A stretch of 64,000 nucleotides of DNA from Candidatus Acidiferrales bacterium. Its GTDB lineage: Bacteria > Acidobacteriota > Terriglobia > Acidiferrales > UBA7541. The position numbers were made by a program, and so were the translations under genes. Numbering within the stretch: the stretch's first letter is position 1; each line of letters starts with the position of its first letter. Shown in pieces: positions 54,907-63,644 of the stretch. The stretch lies in the NCBI GenBank assembly GCA_025451835.1, contig JANWJR010000137.1:1-64000 (forward strand), written 5' to 3'. Below the pieces are notes generated by a model. That model was not told where the DNA came from, did no database searches, and saw only the letters and a list, made by a program, of their open reading frames with translations.

Positions 54907-56013
54907 ATGCTGAAGCCCTTTATTGGCCTAGCGCTCGTCCTCCTTTCAGTCCGGGGTTTGGTGAATTCTGCCCCCACGAGAATCGACCTGCCTGCGCAAG
55001 AGGCTCGACCACACCTTACTGTCCAGGATGTTTCGCAACGGCAAGGAGCGGCCAGCGGCGATTCCGCATCAGAGTTGGAGCTGGCCGAGGCTTATTGGCG
55101 TGGAAGTGGAGTTCCAGAGAATCGCGCAAAGGCCGTCGAGTGGTACGAGAAAGCTGCTGAACACGGCAGTGCCGAGGCCCAGGACTTTCTAGGCGAGATT
55201 TATATGACTGGCGACATCATGCCCAAGAACGAGAAAGCGGCGGTGAGCTGGTATAAAAAGGCCGCCCGTTCGGGGAATGTGAACGCAATGTTTAATCTTG
55301 GCGTGTACTACTACAACGGTGATGGCGTTGGGGTTAACGATGGACTCTCTTACGCTTGGTTTACGCTGGCAAAAGAAGGAGGCGCCAAAGAGGCCGCGGC
55401 AGCGGTTCAAAGAGCTGAATCAGAGCTCAAGGATTGGCAAATAACGGACAGTCTGAAACAAATTGCCCAAATGTACGAGAAGAACGGTGACATGCCTGAG
55501 AATCAGGCCGAAGCGGCGCGTTGGTGGCTGAAGGCCGCCGCACGAGGGGACCAGGACGCTCAACTTCAAATTGCCAACAAGCTTCCCAACGGACAGGGAG
55601 TCACGCAGGATTTTACCCAAGCCCGCCACTGGTGCGAAGAAGCTGCGAAAGTGACCGTACGCGGCGAATACTGCATTGGATTCATCTATCAGCGTGGACT
55701 CGGTGTCACAGCCGACGCGAAGGAAGCCCGTAAACGATATGAGTTTGCCGGCAAAAGAGGCGATGGTCCATCGGCAAAGGCCCTGGCTCAGATGGAACTT
55801 GCCGGCGAGGGCGGGAAAGTAGACCGCATAGATGCATGCGTACAGTACGCTAGACTCGCGTGGATGGGAGACAACGACGCTATACAAACGCTGCGTCACC
55901 TTAAGAAGCAAATGAGCACGAGGGATTGGAAGAAAGTACAGGAGCAATTGCGTACCTTCCGAATCGACCCGAAGAAGTTGGATGCGATGCTGATGAACGT
56001 TGCTGGCCAGTGA
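54907..56013 (+). CDS. Secreted Sel1-repeat protein
   Basis: A 368-residue protein with an N-terminal signal (PFIGLALVLLSVRGLVNS). It contains at least five Sel1-like helical repeats, including AEAYWRGSGVPENRAKAVEW, YEKAAEHGSAEAQDFLGEIY and YYYNGDGVGVNDGLSYAWF. Such repeats bind proteins and often serve signalling or envelope assembly. A TTG at 54898 is a possible upstream start; the ATG at 54907 was chosen. No SD is clear. Confidence 0.8.
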   Translation: MLKPFIGLALVLLSVRGLVNSAPTRIDLPAQEARPHLTVQDVSQRQGAASGDSASELELAEAYWRGSGVPENRAKAVEWYEKAAEHGSAEAQDFLGEIYMTGDIMPKNEKAAVSWYKKAARSGNVNAMFNLGVYYYNGDGVGVNDGLSYAWFTLAKEGGAKEAAAAVQRAESELKDWQITDSLKQIAQMYEKNGDMPENQAEAARWWLKAAARGDQDAQLQIANKLPNGQGVTQDFTQARHWCEEAAKVTVRGEYCIGFIYQRGLGVTADAKEARKRYEFAGKRGDGPSAKALAQMELAGEGGKVDRIDACVQYARLAWMGDNDAIQTLRHLKKQMSTRDWKKVQEQLRTFRIDPKKLDAMLMNVAGQ

Positions 56014-56062
56014 GTCGTGAGTCTCACCGACTTGACCGTCTTTGAATTTGGGAGAAGTTGTT

Positions 56063-56764
56063 TCAGAGAGCGGAGCGATCGCGAAGGAAGATGCGGTCGT
56101 AGATCACTGCGGCAACGATGCCGCCGAACAGCGGGCCCACCCAATACACGCCGTTGTTGGTCCAATGGTGCGCGGCGATAGCGGGGCCAAAGGCGCGAGC
56201 GGGATTCATTGCGGCGCCGGTGAACGGGCCGCCAGCGAGGATGCCCACCGTAAGCATGAGGCCAATGGCGAAGCCACTGACTTTCTTGAATGCGCCGTTG
56301 GCGTCGACGGCGGTCGCGAAGAAAACAAAAACCAGAAAAAACGTCAGCACTGCTTCAAGAGCCATGCCGTGCATGCGCGTGAAATCGAGCGCGAGGTCCG
56401 GAGTGCCCAAGCCGGCCGGGCGCCAAACCGATTCGGGAATTATTGCCGCCAGCGAGTACGCCGCAGCAATTGCGGCGACGATCTGCGCGCTCCAATAGGC
56501 GAGCGTGTCGAGTGTGCTGAGACGCTTGGTCACCCAGTAGCCGATGGTCACTGCGGGATTGAGGTGCGCGCCGGAGACGTCTGCCAGGGCCGAGATCAAA
56601 ATCGCGTAGATAAGTCCATTGGCGACGGCAATGCCGAAGAGCCCGATGCCGCCTGCCCCGCTTGCGCGAAGATATTGATCGGCGCAAACGGAGCCCGCGC
56701 CGAAAAAGATGAGTGCGAAAGTACCGATAAATTCGGAAACCAGCTTCTGCGACAGGTTGTACAA
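56063..56764 (-). CDS. Aquaporin (MIP family channel)
   Basis: A 233-residue channel with six membrane helices and two NPA half-helices: AHLNPAVTIGY (about 62-72) and AAMNPARAFGP (about 186-196). The narrow Arg follows the second NPA, as in water channels. The residue after the second NPA-R is Ala, not the Asp typical of glycerol facilitators, so water is the likelier substrate. It is a single gene next to ilvE, with no functional link. Confidence 0.92.
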   Translation of the reverse strand: MYNLSQKLVSEFIGTFALIFFGAGSVCADQYLRASGAGGIGLFGIAVANGLIYAILISALADVSGAHLNPAVTIGYWVTKRLSTLDTLAYWSAQIVAAIAAAYSLAAIIPESVWRPAGLGTPDLALDFTRMHGMALEAVLTFFLVFVFFATAVDANGAFKKVSGFAIGLMLTVGILAGGPFTGAAMNPARAFGPAIAAHHWTNNGVYWVGPLFGGIVAAVIYDRIFLRDRSAL

Positions 56765-56856
56765 GCTCGGCCCTCCGGTGGCCGCGCGGATTCTATCGGA
56801 CTTTGCAGGAGGAAGTCGAGGATGTTGGTAAGACGACGGCCAGGGCGAAACCGAAG

Positions 56857-57810
56857 CTAGCGGACGGCGGCGCCGGCGCCCGCGGAAGCCGTGGCATACG
56901 ACAGCCAGCCGTAAGGATCGGGCTTTGCGCCTTTGGCAATCGCGAAATATTCATCCTGGATGCGTTTCGTGACTGGGCCGCGCGAGCCATTGCCGATCTT
57001 AATCCGATCGATCGAACGAATCGGTGTGACTTCCACGGCTGTACCGCAGAAAAAGACCTCGTCGGCGATGTAAAGCATTTCTCGAGGAATGATCTTTTCC
57101 GCCACGGGAATATCGAACTCGCGGCAGATGGTGATGACGCTATCGCGCGTGATGCCGGGAAGGGCAGAGCAGGTGAAGGGCGGCGTAATTACGTTCCCAT
57201 TGTGGACGATAAAAATATTTTCGCCCGACCCTTCGCTGACGTAGCCGTTGACGTCAAGCGCGATGCCTTCGGCATAGCCGTTCGCGGTGGCTTCCATGCG
57301 GATCAGTTGCGAGTTCATGTAATTGGCCGCGGCCTTGGACATTTGAGGCAACGTGTTTGGCGCGGGGCGATTCCACGAGCTGACGCAAACATCGACGCCG
57401 GACTTCAGCGCTTCATCGCCGAGGTAGCGGCCCCATTCCCAGCAGCCAATGTAAACCTCGATGGGAGCAGCATGGGGGTCCACTCCGCCGCTGCCGTATC
57501 CCCGCAAAATGATGGGACGCATGTAGCAGGATTTCAGTTTATTCAGCCGGATCAGTTCGAGGTTGGCTTCGCAGAGCTCGTCGAGCGGGAACTTGACGGC
57601 CATGCGGTAAATGTATGCGGAATTCAGCAGGCGCTGCATGTGCTCGCGATTGCGGAAAATCGCCGGACCTTGCGGCGTCTCGTATGCGCGAATTCCTTCG
57701 AAGACCGCCGAACCGTAGCTCACGACGTGCGACATGACGTGGAGCTTTGCGTCGTCCCAATCGATGAACTTGCCGTTGTGCCAGATTTTATCGGTCTTCG
57801 GGAAGGGCAT
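56857..57810 (-). CDS. ilvE: Branched-chain amino acid aminotransferase
   Basis: A 317-residue fold-type IV PLP enzyme that transaminates Leu, Ile and Val with 2-oxoglutarate. Start and core match the family: KIWHNGKFIDWDDAKLHVMS, YGSAVFEGIRAYETPQG, NSQLIRMEATANGYAEGIAL (near the PLP site), VSEGSGENIFIV, and ITRDSVITICREFDIPVAEK. A short distance upstream on the minus strand is a TATACT box. It is a single-gene unit. Confidence 0.94.
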   Translation of the reverse strand: MPFPKTDKIWHNGKFIDWDDAKLHVMSHVVSYGSAVFEGIRAYETPQGPAIFRNREHMQRLLNSAYIYRMAVKFPLDELCEANLELIRLNKLKSCYMRPIILRGYGSGGVDPHAAPIEVYIGCWEWGRYLGDEALKSGVDVCVSSWNRPAPNTLPQMSKAAANYMNSQLIRMEATANGYAEGIALDVNGYVSEGSGENIFIVHNGNVITPPFTCSALPGITRDSVITICREFDIPVAEKIIPREMLYIADEVFFCGTAVEVTPIRSIDRIKIGNGSRGPVTKRIQDEYFAIAKGAKPDPYGWLSYATASAGAGAAVR

Positions 57811-57955
57811 GTTGTGTCTCCACTCTTCTGAAAAGAGTTCTCAGAGCGCCGCCAAAACGAAGTATAGCACACGGCATTTCACGGCCTTGCAAGGCCCGGG
57901 ACTTCGACCCGGATAGCTCGATACCAAATTGGACCGCCAAGAATTGAATTTGAAG

Positions 57956-58393
57956 TCAACGGCCGAGCGCCACATCTCCGCGAAGGGTCATACAGGTACA
58001 CGAAGAACGGGCCACCAGTGCTCCCTTCGAATTCGTGATATCGCACTCGGCCAATCCGACGGTTTTGCCGCCTTGAACTACTTTTCCAACAGCGACGAGC
58101 TTATCGTTCCAGACCGGTCGCAGAAAATTGATCTTGAGCTCGAGCGTGGTAAATGATTCATCGTCCGCAAGCGTTGTAGCATAGGCGATTCCCATCGCCG
58201 CATCGGCAATATCGCAAAGGATGCCGCCATGGAGCGTGCCCATCGGGTTGGCGTGAGATCCACTAGCTTCTAGCTCGACGACGGCTTCGCCGCGACGAAC
58301 TGATGTGAGCCGAAACCCGATCAAGCGTGCGATGGGCGGAGCAGGAAGTTCGCCGCGAATCACCTTGGCCAGGGATTCCATCCGCTTTGTCAT
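57956..58393 (-). CDS. PaaI-type hotdog thioesterase
   Basis: A 145-residue hotdog-fold protein from the ATG at 58393; the frame is open further upstream, where it overlaps the next gene and is not family-like. The catalytic stretch NPMGTLHGGILCDIADAAMG is the PaaI/YbgC-type HGG motif, with FLRPVWNDKLVAVGKVVQGG following. It hydrolyses small acyl- or aryl-CoA thioesters. AGGAGG is about 11 bases upstream. It is probably downstream of the ion-channel gene in one transcript. Confidence 0.88.
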   Translation of the reverse strand: MTKRMESLAKVIRGELPAPPIARLIGFRLTSVRRGEAVVELEASGSHANPMGTLHGGILCDIADAAMGIAYATTLADDESFTTLELKINFLRPVWNDKLVAVGKVVQGGKTVGLAECDITNSKGALVARSSCTCMTLRGDVALGR

Positions 58394-58457
58394 CGCTGCC
58401 GGAGCCTCCTCCGTTGCCACCGGGTTACCCGGCGACTTGCATATTGAAATCGAATCG

Positions 58458-59585
58458 CTAGTGGTCGTCGGCGGCTTCGTCTCGCTGCGATTGCACGGCG
58501 AATCCGGAAATGCGGCTCCAGGCGCTGGTTTTCCAATTATCGGCGATTTCTTCCGCCAGAATCCACGGCGGAAGCTCCATGTAGAGGAACGCAGCGAGCG
58601 CCACGACATAAGGCTCGTACATATTCCGAAGCCTCGCGAGCTTGGAAATCATCTCGGGGCTGTCACTCGATGGAAAACCTGTTTGCGAAAGAACTGCACG
58701 CAGGCGGGCAAAATCTTCGGGCGGCAAGCGATCGTGGGGTACGGCCCGAGGCGCCGCAGCGAATACCTGTGCTAAGTCCACGATCGCGTGGCGGCACATG
58801 GCGAACGTCAATCGCGCCTGCCGGGAACACACTTCGTCCGCGTGGACGATCATTAGTGCACTGGTGTCCAGGATGGCCGTGAGCGCGGCGAGCCAGGATT
58901 CATTGTTATGCTGCGAGCGAAAGTAGCTCAGCACCGGATACGAAATGTGACTTTCAAGGAGATCCGCGGACCAGCGCTCCCAGTCGCTAAGGAGCTGTTG
59001 CAATGCCTCGTAACCGTGAGGACCTGTCTGCCGGCGAAGAAGCTCCGCAGCCGTAGGCGGTGACCCGGCCCGTGCATCAAGAAGAACGATATTCACCTCG
59101 CGGCGCGAGAAAGCCTGGTAGATCACAGGCAGGTAGCTAATGATCAGAGCAAGAAAGCCGAAGCCCAGGCCGCTCTCGACAACCGCGAGGAACCGCTCGA
59201 TCGAAGTGTGCGGCAAGACGTCGCCCAAGCCGAGCGTGAAAAAGTTAGTGCCGCTCATGTAAAAGCACGTACCGAGCGCGGGGGAAAAGCCGTCGCGGCG
59301 TGAAGCGTCATAATAAAGCAGGCCAAAACCGATGATCAGCGCGACGGCCCATAGAACGAAAAGCACCAGCAGCGAGAGCGGGCCGTAGATACTCAGGAAT
59401 GTCTCGCGCCTCTTCCTGGCTCGGATCATATGTGCGATCCAGCGCCACGGAAGCCACGTCGAGCGATAAACCAGCACCGTGAAGCGAAAGCGCCGAGTCA
59501 CCCGGCGCGGAAGGATGATCGTTTCAAACGCTTCCCACAGTACGACCAGAACGATAATCAGGCCGCCGATTGCCGGCACGATCAA
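58458..59585 (-). CDS. Two-helix potassium-channel-like protein with a GLGD filter
   Basis: A 375-residue protein. Hydrophobic helices occur at about 3-20, 68-92 and 130-155. Between the last two is a pore loop, FYMSGTNFFTLGLGDVLPHT, where the selectivity filter reads TLGLGD instead of the classic TVGYGD. A long cytoplasmic helical domain (160-375) has no recognised RCK fold. It may pass K+ or another cation. Its start overlaps the OsmC stop by four bases (ATGA), implying coupled translation in the order osmC, channel, thioesterase. Confidence 0.75.
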   Translation of the reverse strand: MIVPAIGGLIIVLVVLWEAFETIILPRRVTRRFRFTVLVYRSTWLPWRWIAHMIRARKRRETFLSIYGPLSLLVLFVLWAVALIIGFGLLYYDASRRDGFSPALGTCFYMSGTNFFTLGLGDVLPHTSIERFLAVVESGLGFGFLALIISYLPVIYQAFSRREVNIVLLDARAGSPPTAAELLRRQTGPHGYEALQQLLSDWERWSADLLESHISYPVLSYFRSQHNNESWLAALTAILDTSALMIVHADEVCSRQARLTFAMCRHAIVDLAQVFAAAPRAVPHDRLPPEDFARLRAVLSQTGFPSSDSPEMISKLARLRNMYEPYVVALAAFLYMELPPWILAEEIADNWKTSAWSRISGFAVQSQRDEAADDH

Positions 59586-60013
59586 GCGGCTTGCTCCAAA
59601 TGAATGGCGAGCGTGATTTCCGCTTTCAGCAGCCGCGAAATGGGGCAGTTGGCTTTGGCGCTGGACGCAGCCGATTCAAAGGCTTCGGCCGTGATTCCGG
59701 GAATCTTTGCGGCCAGGTCCAGGTGCACCTTCGAGACGGTCCAGCCAGCATCGAGTTTCTCCAGTGTGACAGTGGCCGTGGTGCGCAGGCTTTGCGGCGT
59801 GAAATTCATCGTGCCAAGCTGCGCGGAGAGCGCCATCGTGAAGCATCCGGCGTGGGCCGCGGCAATCAGTTCTTCCGGGTTCGTGCCTTTTTGATTTTCA
59901 AAGCGCGTCGCGAAGGAATATGGTGTGTCCGAAAGGACGCCGCTTTGGGTTGAAATCGCGCCCTTACCGTCTTTCAAAGCTCCCTGCCAAACTGCGGTGG
60001 CCGTTCGTTGCAT
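59582..60013 (-). CDS. OsmC family peroxiredoxin
   Basis: A 143-residue OsmC/Ohr-fold enzyme that reduces organic hydroperoxides. The first redox Cys is in AAHAGCFTMALSAQLG (about residue 57) and the second in AKANCPISRLLKAEI (about 123). The opening RTATAVWQGALKDGKGAIST is typical of OsmC rather than Ohr. It heads a short run with the channel and thioesterase genes on the same strand. Confidence 0.92.
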   Translation of the reverse strand: MQRTATAVWQGALKDGKGAISTQSGVLSDTPYSFATRFENQKGTNPEELIAAAHAGCFTMALSAQLGTMNFTPQSLRTTATVTLEKLDAGWTVSKVHLDLAAKIPGITAEAFESAASSAKANCPISRLLKAEITLAIHLEQAA

Positions 60014-60133
60014 GTGAGCCTCCAGTGAAAGATTTGGACGAACGAAAATAGATTGCGAGCCCGCTTGCGAGTGTTCGGCGTCACGACTGTTTTACTTCCA
60101 GCCACGCCAAAAAGCCATGGTCAAGCACGATTG

Positions 60134-61033
60134 CTATCGGACGCCAAGGCCTTTGTACGAGCCTCCGCGGATATCATCGAGAAGGCTGTGCTGGATAGGC
60201 GACCAGCCCACGCGTTCACGCGTCCGTTCCGAGGACACCTGCTGGTCAAGCGCCAGCGCATCGGCATATGGTCCCAGTTTTTTTCGCGCTTGTTCGAGAG
60301 GCCACGGCTCAACCTTGTTCCTCAGGTCAAGTATCTCGCCCATCGCTTCGGCCACTTCGCGGACACGCACAAATCCCTTATTCGTGCCATGAAATACAGC
60401 CCCCAGGGGGGCATCGTCGAGGACGCGTACGTAAAGATCGGCAAGGTCGGAGACGTGAACGGTCGGCCAATGATTTTCACCATTGCCGACGTAAACCACG
60501 ATTCCGCGCTCCTTGGCCCATTCAATCATCGAGGCCGGAATTCCTGCGCCGCGTCCGTAGACGATACCCGGGCGGATGACGCCAGCGCGAACGAGCTTAT
60601 TGGCGGCGGCGAGAACTTTCTTTTCGCAGTCGGCGCGCCACGCAACCAGCGGTATGGGGTTCGCGACAGACTGTTCGTCGGCGACGCGATCGCCGGTACG
60701 GCCAAGAACCCATATCCCACTCGTGTACAGGAAGGGTTTACTCGTGCCTTTGAATTCCGCCAGGATTGCATCGAGCACGATGTTGTCGAGCTCGGCGGAT
60801 GTTGCGTCGTTCGGTGAGGCCGCGTGAATCGCGGCGTCCGCGCTGCTAGCCGCGGCCCGCAGGGATTCTTTATCACGAAGGTCGCCGTGATGCGGTTCGA
60901 TTCCGCGACTTCTGAGCTTTTCGGCGGATTCGGTGGAACGAGCAAGTCCGATGACGTAGTGGTTCGACTTCTGCAGCGCATCCGCAATCGCGGCGCCGAT
61001 GTATCCCGTAGCGCCGGTCAGAAACACTTTCAT
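60134..61033 (-). CDS. NAD(P)-dependent epimerase/dehydratase family protein
   Basis: A 299-residue atypical short-chain dehydrogenase. The Rossmann motif VFLTGATGYIGAAIADAL is at residues 3-20. TSGIWVLG includes a conserved Ser/Thr, but the usual YxxxK active-site Tyr is not seen in its normal place (WRADCEKKVL), as in the NmrA or 'atypical' subgroup. The ATG at 61033 has AAAGGAG eight bases upstream. The substrate is unknown. Confidence 0.8.
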   Translation of the reverse strand: MKVFLTGATGYIGAAIADALQKSNHYVIGLARSTESAEKLRSRGIEPHHGDLRDKESLRAAASSADAAIHAASPNDATSAELDNIVLDAILAEFKGTSKPFLYTSGIWVLGRTGDRVADEQSVANPIPLVAWRADCEKKVLAAANKLVRAGVIRPGIVYGRGAGIPASMIEWAKERGIVVYVGNGENHWPTVHVSDLADLYVRVLDDAPLGAVFHGTNKGFVRVREVAEAMGEILDLRNKVEPWPLEQARKKLGPYADALALDQQVSSERTRERVGWSPIQHSLLDDIRGGSYKGLGVR

Positions 61034-61213
61034 GATACGGCTCCTTTCCCTTATACCCGGCACGCCATCTTTCACGAACAGCGTTACGGACCAACCCCGC
61101 GACTACCGCAACCAGATAATTCCGCCGCAATTATATCGCCAGCTTCCGGCACGTCCGCGCAATCGGTTTGTTCCGAACAAGTGGACTGAGCCGACATCGC
61201 GAGGGACGCGCTC

Positions 61214-61453
61214 CTATGCTTTTCGAACCCCGCAAGCGGCCTCGTACCCATACTCGGCGCCTTCTGCGTGCTGCCCGATAATTTTGATGCGCTTGCCGAT
61301 CAGAAAGCCCGGCGATACAGGTATTGGCTTGCTGTCGGCCCCCATCGAAACGCTATTCGCAGCGTCCGCGGGTTTTCTGCACCCAGCCGACTCCAACGCG
61401 ATCGCCAACTTTGCGGGTGGACTATTGACGGCGGGACCTGCGGCAGCGCGCAT
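61214..61453 (-). CDS. Small ORF, 79 residues, with a strong ribosome site
   Basis: The ATG at 61453 is preceded by AGAGGAGAAA at a good distance, and a perfect hairpin lies just upstream of that. The product starts Ala/Pro-rich (MRAAAGPAVNSPPAKLA) and ends IKIIGQHAEGAEYGYEAACG, with no signal or membrane segment. Codon third positions are moderately GC-rich, as in neighbouring genes. I recognise no family, and a plus-strand frame overlaps it. It occupies a gap of nearly 500 bases between the epimerase and ABC permease genes. Confidence 0.35.
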   Translation of the reverse strand: MRAAAGPAVNSPPAKLAIALESAGCRKPADAANSVSMGADSKPIPVSPGFLIGKRIKIIGQHAEGAEYGYEAACGVRKA

Positions 61454-61467
61454 ATGATTTCTCCTCT

Positions 61468-61482
61468 CTGCATTCGATGCAG
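61468..61482 (-). repeat. Perfect 6-bp hairpin before the 79-residue ORF
   Basis: CTGCAT and ATGCAG are separated by three bases, directly upstream of the SD of the small ORF on the minus strand. In RNA it would form a compact stem-loop next to the ribosome site and could affect its translation. Confidence 0.4.
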
Positions 61483-61530
61483 CCGAGGTAAGTTCGACTT
61501 CGGATAATTGCGTTGCGATCTGTCCGCGGA

Positions 61531-62427
61531 TCAGCGCGACCGCGGCACGGGCGGCATGGATAGCTGTCCAGTGATGTGTTGGAAATCATGTTGAATGCGG
61601 GCCAGACGCGTACCGCCGGCATTTTCGTATGCGCCAAAGGCGAGGAAAGGAACCAGCACGGCGAGCACCCAGAGTTTGGCGCGTCGCGGCACTTTTGCTT
61701 CCGGTTCCCAGCGGAAAATCTGGCGCGAGATTTCGAACGCGGCATACAATCCGATCGCGAGCGCCAGGACGTCGGTGAGAATCTCGCCGGTGCTCACCAG
61801 GTTCGTCGTGGCCGCTTCCAGGCCCGTGGCAAGATAAGTCGCGGGATTGAAAAGGGCGCAACGCTGTATCCATTGCGGAAAAATGGCTAGCGGAAAGCTC
61901 GCGCCGGAGAGAAACAGAAAAACAGTCCAGACCAACTGATTGATGATCTGGGTTTCTTGCATGGTGTTCGTGATGCTCGCGACGATTAATCCGAACGCCG
62001 AAAATGTGGCCGAGCCAAATGTGACCAGGACGATGATGGCCCAGAGATTGCCCCATGTTTCCATGTGGAAGGCCCAGCGGCAAACGAACATCTCAACCAA
62101 GACGCTGGGAATGATTAGAAAATAATTCGAAAGAATGCTCGATGCCAGCAGGGGTCCTGCGCCCACCGGTGCGAGACGGAACCGGCGAAGAATTCCCTGT
62201 TCGCGGAACGTGACCAGTTGGACGCTAAGTCCCCAGAAGCTCCCCATCACCGTGACCGTCAGAATCGCACCGAGAATGTAAGCCACCAGTCCCGGCGATC
62301 CTTTCGAAAAGATCATCACGCCGAACACCAGAAACCCCAGAGGCATCACCAGGCTGAAGAACAGGAACATGCGATTGCGCATGGCGAGGCGCATGCGCAT
62401 CTTAGTCAGCGTCCAGGTGCGGCTCAA
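61531..62427 (-). CDS. ABC-2 type transporter permease
   Basis: A 298-residue membrane subunit with six core hydrophobic segments, for example MFLFFSLVMPLGFLVFGVMI and VAYILGAILTVTVMGSFWG, and a seventh near the C-terminus. The elbow region FREQGILRRFRLAPVG is typical of DrrB/NodJ-like exporters, which move drugs, lipids or polysaccharides outward. Its start lies 30 bases after the stop of the ATPase gene, so the two form an operon. The substrate is unknown. Confidence 0.9.
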   Translation of the reverse strand: MSRTWTLTKMRMRLAMRNRMFLFFSLVMPLGFLVFGVMIFSKGSPGLVAYILGAILTVTVMGSFWGLSVQLVTFREQGILRRFRLAPVGAGPLLASSILSNYFLIIPSVLVEMFVCRWAFHMETWGNLWAIIVLVTFGSATFSAFGLIVASITNTMQETQIINQLVWTVFLFLSGASFPLAIFPQWIQRCALFNPATYLATGLEAATTNLVSTGEILTDVLALAIGLYAAFEISRQIFRWEPEAKVPRRAKLWVLAVLVPFLAFGAYENAGGTRLARIQHDFQHITGQLSMPPVPRSR

Positions 62428-62457
62428 CGCGTTTTCTCCTTCTTTATCTACCCGGCT

Positions 62458-63381
62458 TCATTCCCGCAAACGCCGGCCGGTCAGCTCGATGAAGACGTCT
62501 TCGAGCGACGGCGAAAACATTTCGAGGCTTTGCAATTCATTCTGCTCCGCCTCAAGTTCCTTGACCAGCGCGACGATGGTCACTGTAGGACGCGCCGAGT
62601 GCAGAACGAACGTTCCGTCGAATTCACGGCAATCCGCCACCCCGTCGAGCCGCGCAAGAGCGCCATCCTTAGGCATGTGCGCAAGCCGGACTTCGATGCG
62701 AGTAGTTCCTGCTGATCGGTGCTTGAGTTCGCGCGGCGAGCCAATCGCAATCACGCGACCGTGGTCTATGATCGCCACGCGATCGCAAAGGCGTTCTGCC
62801 TCCTCGATATAGTGCGTGGTCAGCAGGACGGTTTTCTTGTCGCGCCTCAATTCCTCGACGATGTCGTAAATTTCCCGGCGCACTTGCGGGTCCAGGCCGG
62901 CCGTCGGCTCGTCGAGAAAAACAACTTGCGGATTATTGACGAGCGCCATCGCCAGCGCGAGCCGCTGCTTCTGGCCGCCGGAAAGCTGGCTGTAGAACGC
63001 GTTGCGTTTTTCTTCCAGCTGAAACCGGCGAAGAAGCCCCTCGGTATCGGCGCGATTGCGGTAAAACTTCGCGAACAGCTCGATCGCCTCTCTGACGCGA
63101 ATCTTGTCGGGCAAAGACGTGGATTGGAGTATCGCCCCTATTCGCTCTTTATATTTTTCGCCGCTCTTTTCGGGATCGAGCCCGCAGACGCGAGCCACTC
63201 CCCGGTCGCGGGTGCGCAGGCCTTCCAGGATTTCGATGGTGCTCGTTTTGCCCGCCCCATTCGGTCCCAGCAGGCCAAAGATTTCCCCTTCGTCAACCGC
63301 AAAGCTAACGCCGCGCACGGCTTCAACCGCGCCATAACTCTTATACAGTTCGTCGACTTGGATGATCGAATCGGGCACCAA
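62458..63381 (-). CDS. ABC transporter ATP-binding protein
   Basis: A 307-residue ATPase of the DrrA/CcmA class. Walker A GPNGAGKTSTIE is at about 38-49, the Q-loop and signature are AILQSTSLPDKIRV and LSGGQKQRLALAMAL, and Walker B is VVFLDEPTAGLDPQ, followed by the H-loop TTHYIEEAERLCDR. A C-terminal accessory domain of about 80 residues ends the protein. It energises the permease encoded directly downstream. Confidence 0.95.
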   Translation of the reverse strand: MVPDSIIQVDELYKSYGAVEAVRGVSFAVDEGEIFGLLGPNGAGKTSTIEILEGLRTRDRGVARVCGLDPEKSGEKYKERIGAILQSTSLPDKIRVREAIELFAKFYRNRADTEGLLRRFQLEEKRNAFYSQLSGGQKQRLALAMALVNNPQVVFLDEPTAGLDPQVRREIYDIVEELRRDKKTVLLTTHYIEEAERLCDRVAIIDHGRVIAIGSPRELKHRSAGTTRIEVRLAHMPKDGALARLDGVADCREFDGTFVLHSARPTVTIVALVKELEAEQNELQSLEMFSPSLEDVFIELTGRRLRE

Positions 63382-63644
63382 ATAATCCCTGTGCTAAGGT
63401 CAACAGCAGTCGGTTAAAGAGGAACAGTCTATATCACATCCGTATCAGCCGCGAAGCGAAGGGCCCGGGCTGTCCGGCCGATTTCAGTTGACTTTCTGCA
63501 GGGCGGTAATTAGTACTTGTTCTCCGGGCCCAAGCAGCAGCGATGAGGCATAGCGTCGCTCGTGGTACGGCATGCGACGTGGATGCCGGGCTGCGAAATG
63601 GGAAGTAATGTCGTAGTTTGCGATCGTTGCAAGGAGAAACATTC

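Noticed and set aside
56042-57831. Two long plus-strand frames over the aquaporin and ilvE genes
   Set aside because: The minus-strand products match well-known families end to end; the plus-strand frames match nothing.
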